Translations under genes and position numbers: made by a program
DNA from: Lachnospiraceae bacterium
Lineage (GTDB): Bacteria > Bacillota > Clostridia > Lachnospirales > Lachnospiraceae
Length of the DNA: 64,000 nucleotides
Direction of reading: 5' to 3'
Assembly (NCBI GenBank): GCA_021203305.1
Contig: JAJQBK010000051.1
Span: forward strand, 1 to 64,000
Shown here: positions 62,645-64,000 of the stretch, piece by piece
How positions within the stretch are numbered: position 1 is the first letter of the stretch
How the letters are laid out: every line of letters starts with the position of its first letter
The notes under the pieces: model-generated
The model's input: only the letters and a program-made list of their open reading frames with translations
The model's database searches: none
What the model was told of the DNA's origin: nothing

Positions 62645-63742
62645 TCACTGATGCAATTTTCTGTATTCTTTTGGCGTAACTCCATATTTTTCTTTGAATA
62701 AAGAGTAAAAATGAGTCCTGTTTGAAAAATGAAGCCTGGCTGTGATCTCACTGATGGGCTCGTCTGTCTCCGTCAGGTACCGGGCCGCTTTTTTCAGGCA
62801 GAAAGTCATACCGTATTCAAACAGACTCATTCCGGTATACTTATTCACGATACGGTTGAGATAATCGCCGCTGTAATGTAAAAGCTGCTCCATGCCGGAT
62901 CTGGAAATCCGCCCGTCACTCTCCTCAAAGAGGCGGCTGACCCGGGAAAAAATCAAAAAGTCGCTGCCTGTTTCCAGATGAATCACAGTGCTGTGATAAT
63001 GGCAGGGAGAGGAAATACGGGATAAAAAGTCACAGAGCAATCCGCGAATCTGGAAGGACGCCCCAAAAGAAGGAGAAAGCAGGATTTTCATCATGGACTC
63101 CGCCAGAGAGTGCAGATTATCAGTCTCCGGGCAATTCCCCCTGTTATTTTTCCAGTGATTCTGATACGCGGGAATAAAATCAATATACTCTTTTTTCCCC
63201 GGATTTCTCAGATCAGCGGTGATAAAGCCATGAACATTGCTCCCGTAAAATTCTTTTTCACACGGAAAAGAAGAATTCTGTGCTGACGCAAACAACTCTT
63301 CCATGAACTCCGGAGAAATTCCCAGAAACAGCACTCTGCACCCGGAATGATACCGCTCCAGATGGCGCAGGCTTCTGTTGAGCAGGCAGCAGCTTCCGGC
63401 GGTGTACAGGTACTCCTTTTCCTCAATAATCAGGTCTATATTCCCCTCCAGAACGATGACAAATTCATAAAAGTCATGGATATGAGGCGTGGCTTTCGTC
63501 CGGACGCGATTTTTTTCAGCCAGAGTTTCCTGATACAGAATGGATTTATCCGGAGAAAGGGTCACAATATTGACATAATCCTCAGCCTCCGGACCGTTAC
63601 AGTATTCCATGGTCAGCTGAAATGGGGCATCCATGCGGTAGAACTGACTGAAATCGCTGTGCACATTCCGGATATTGATAGGAGAGTCCGGGCTTTCAAG
63701 GGCCTGAGGCATATTGAGTATGGTGTGTTCTTCTCCGAACAT
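62645..63742 (-). CDS. AraC family transcriptional regulator
   Basis: The 365-residue regulator has a cupin-like sensing domain (about 80-170, with ATPHIHDFYEFVIVLEGNIDL) and two C-terminal helix-turn-helix motifs; the last ends HFSNRTHFYSLFKEKYGVTPKEYRK, the family signature. It probably controls the maltose-type operon just downstream, as usual for this arrangement. The frame is open to a TTG at 63790, but the ATG at 63742 has a GGGGGAT site and is preferred. The ligand would be a sugar. Confidence 0.9.
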   Translation of the reverse strand: MFGEEHTILNMPQALESPDSPINIRNVHSDFSQFYRMDAPFQLTMEYCNGPEAEDYVNIVTLSPDKSILYQETLAEKNRVRTKATPHIHDFYEFVIVLEGNIDLIIEEKEYLYTAGSCCLLNRSLRHLERYHSGCRVLFLGISPEFMEELFASAQNSSFPCEKEFYGSNVHGFITADLRNPGKKEYIDFIPAYQNHWKNNRGNCPETDNLHSLAESMMKILLSPSFGASFQIRGLLCDFLSRISSPCHYHSTVIHLETGSDFLIFSRVSRLFEESDGRISRSGMEQLLHYSGDYLNRIVNKYTGMSLFEYGMTFCLKKAARYLTETDEPISEITARLHFSNRTHFYSLFKEKYGVTPKEYRKLHQ

Positions 63743-63901
63743 GAGATCCCCCGATAGTCCTGGTTCATTGTATTCCCGAATATGATACAAATATAAGACT
63801 GGAAATCGTTTTGAGATATTGTCTCCGATTAGCCAAAATGTATATAATCAGGTTTGAAATCAGGATAATTATAGTCAATTATTCCAGAAAAGTAAAGCAG
63901 G

Positions 63902-63931
63902 TTTCGATAATCTACGTATTACTGATATGAT
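63902..63931 (+). promoter_or_regulatory. possible promoter of the right-edge gene
   Basis: TTTCGA (63902-63907), 18-base spacer, TATGAT (63926-63931), 22 bases before the start codon. The -35 box is weak. Confidence 0.45.
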
Positions 63932-63953
63932 TTATTTATGAGGAGGTACAGTA

Positions 63954-64000
63954 ATGCAAACGACAAAACAGATCAGACGTAAAATGATCCCGGCAGTAAT
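63954..64000 (+). CDS. start of an unidentified gene, partial
   Basis: An ATG at 63954 follows a strong GAGGAGG. Only 15 full codons are in the window (MQTTKQIRRKMIPAV), a basic start that may lead into a membrane segment. It is divergent from the AraC regulator gene. The product cannot be identified. Confidence 0.6.
   Translation, partial: MQTTKQIRRKMIPAV

Noticed and set aside
1-64000. CRISPR array, tRNA, rRNA, insertion sequence or prophage genes
   Set aside because: No regularly spaced direct repeats of CRISPR type, no cloverleaf-like sequence, no transposase, integrase or phage structural protein was seen; the tandem repeats found are in coding sequence.

Overview
The window reads as chromosomal DNA of a low-spore-context Clostridia member, most likely a gut Lachnospiraceae. 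Supporting signs are a HrcA/CIRCE-controlled hrcA-grpE-dnaK-dnaJ operon, strong AGGAGG ribosome sites, sigma-A promoters of the TTGACA-17-TATAAT type, acidic serine-rich lipoprotein linkers typical of this family, an MtaB tRNA methylthiotransferase, DUF5674 and a high-molecular-weight rubredoxin. I see no rRNA, tRNA, insertion sequence, prophage or CRISPR array. Most genes lie on the minus strand. Long plus-strand open frames opposite dnaK, dnaJ and the cysteine desulfurase are shadows.

Layout. 1-391: start of a secreted acidic repeat protein running off the left edge. 656-3907: a sodium:amino-acid symporter and a divergent MATE exporter. 4033-5255: a three-gene plus-strand cassette (Uma2 nuclease-like, DUF5674, unknown). 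5632-7398: an acetolactate synthase homologue. 7524-11710: a polar amino acid ABC importer with a cytidylate kinase-like gene at its end. 12085-15931: HAD phosphatase, DegV, rubredoxin/flavin reductase and SGNH hydrolase. 16097-30247: RNA modification and stress block (mtaB, HPr-like, thiI, cysteine desulfurase, rsmE, prmA, an LTA-synthase-like sulfatase, dnaJ, dnaK, grpE, hrcA). 30445-33951: a membrane protein broken by one in-frame stop, uppP and a polysaccharide deacetylase. 34142-45177: two AAA ATPases, dCMP deaminase, aldo/keto reductase, NAD(P)HX dehydratase, a second MATE protein, a phosphoglycerate-mutase-like phosphatase and a ROK kinase. 45282-52419: three very large membrane proteins and a PdaA-like deacetylase, probably an envelope or glycan set. 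52626-58332: a ugp/msm-type sugar ABC importer with a lipoprotein. 58724-63742: a maltose-type sugar ABC importer with an AraC regulator. 63954: start of another plus-strand gene.

How the parts work together. Cysteine desulfurase supplies persulfide sulfur to ThiI for s4U in tRNA, and MtaB also modifies tRNA; PrmA and RsmE methylate ribosome components; the DnaK set is under HrcA. UppP, LTA-synthase-like and deacetylase genes all act on the envelope. Two sugar importers sit back to back, separated by a 154-base inverted repeat.

Points most worth a second look: a DUF6077-like gene interrupted by a single in-frame TAG; the long inverted repeat at 58470-58623; intrinsic terminators placed directly after promoters at two loci, with a third terminator in a leader; three different in-frame coding minisatellites (33, 36 and 36-39 bases); and an HPr-like protein with no phosphorylatable histidine. 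I did not find a clearly new multi-gene defence or mobile system.
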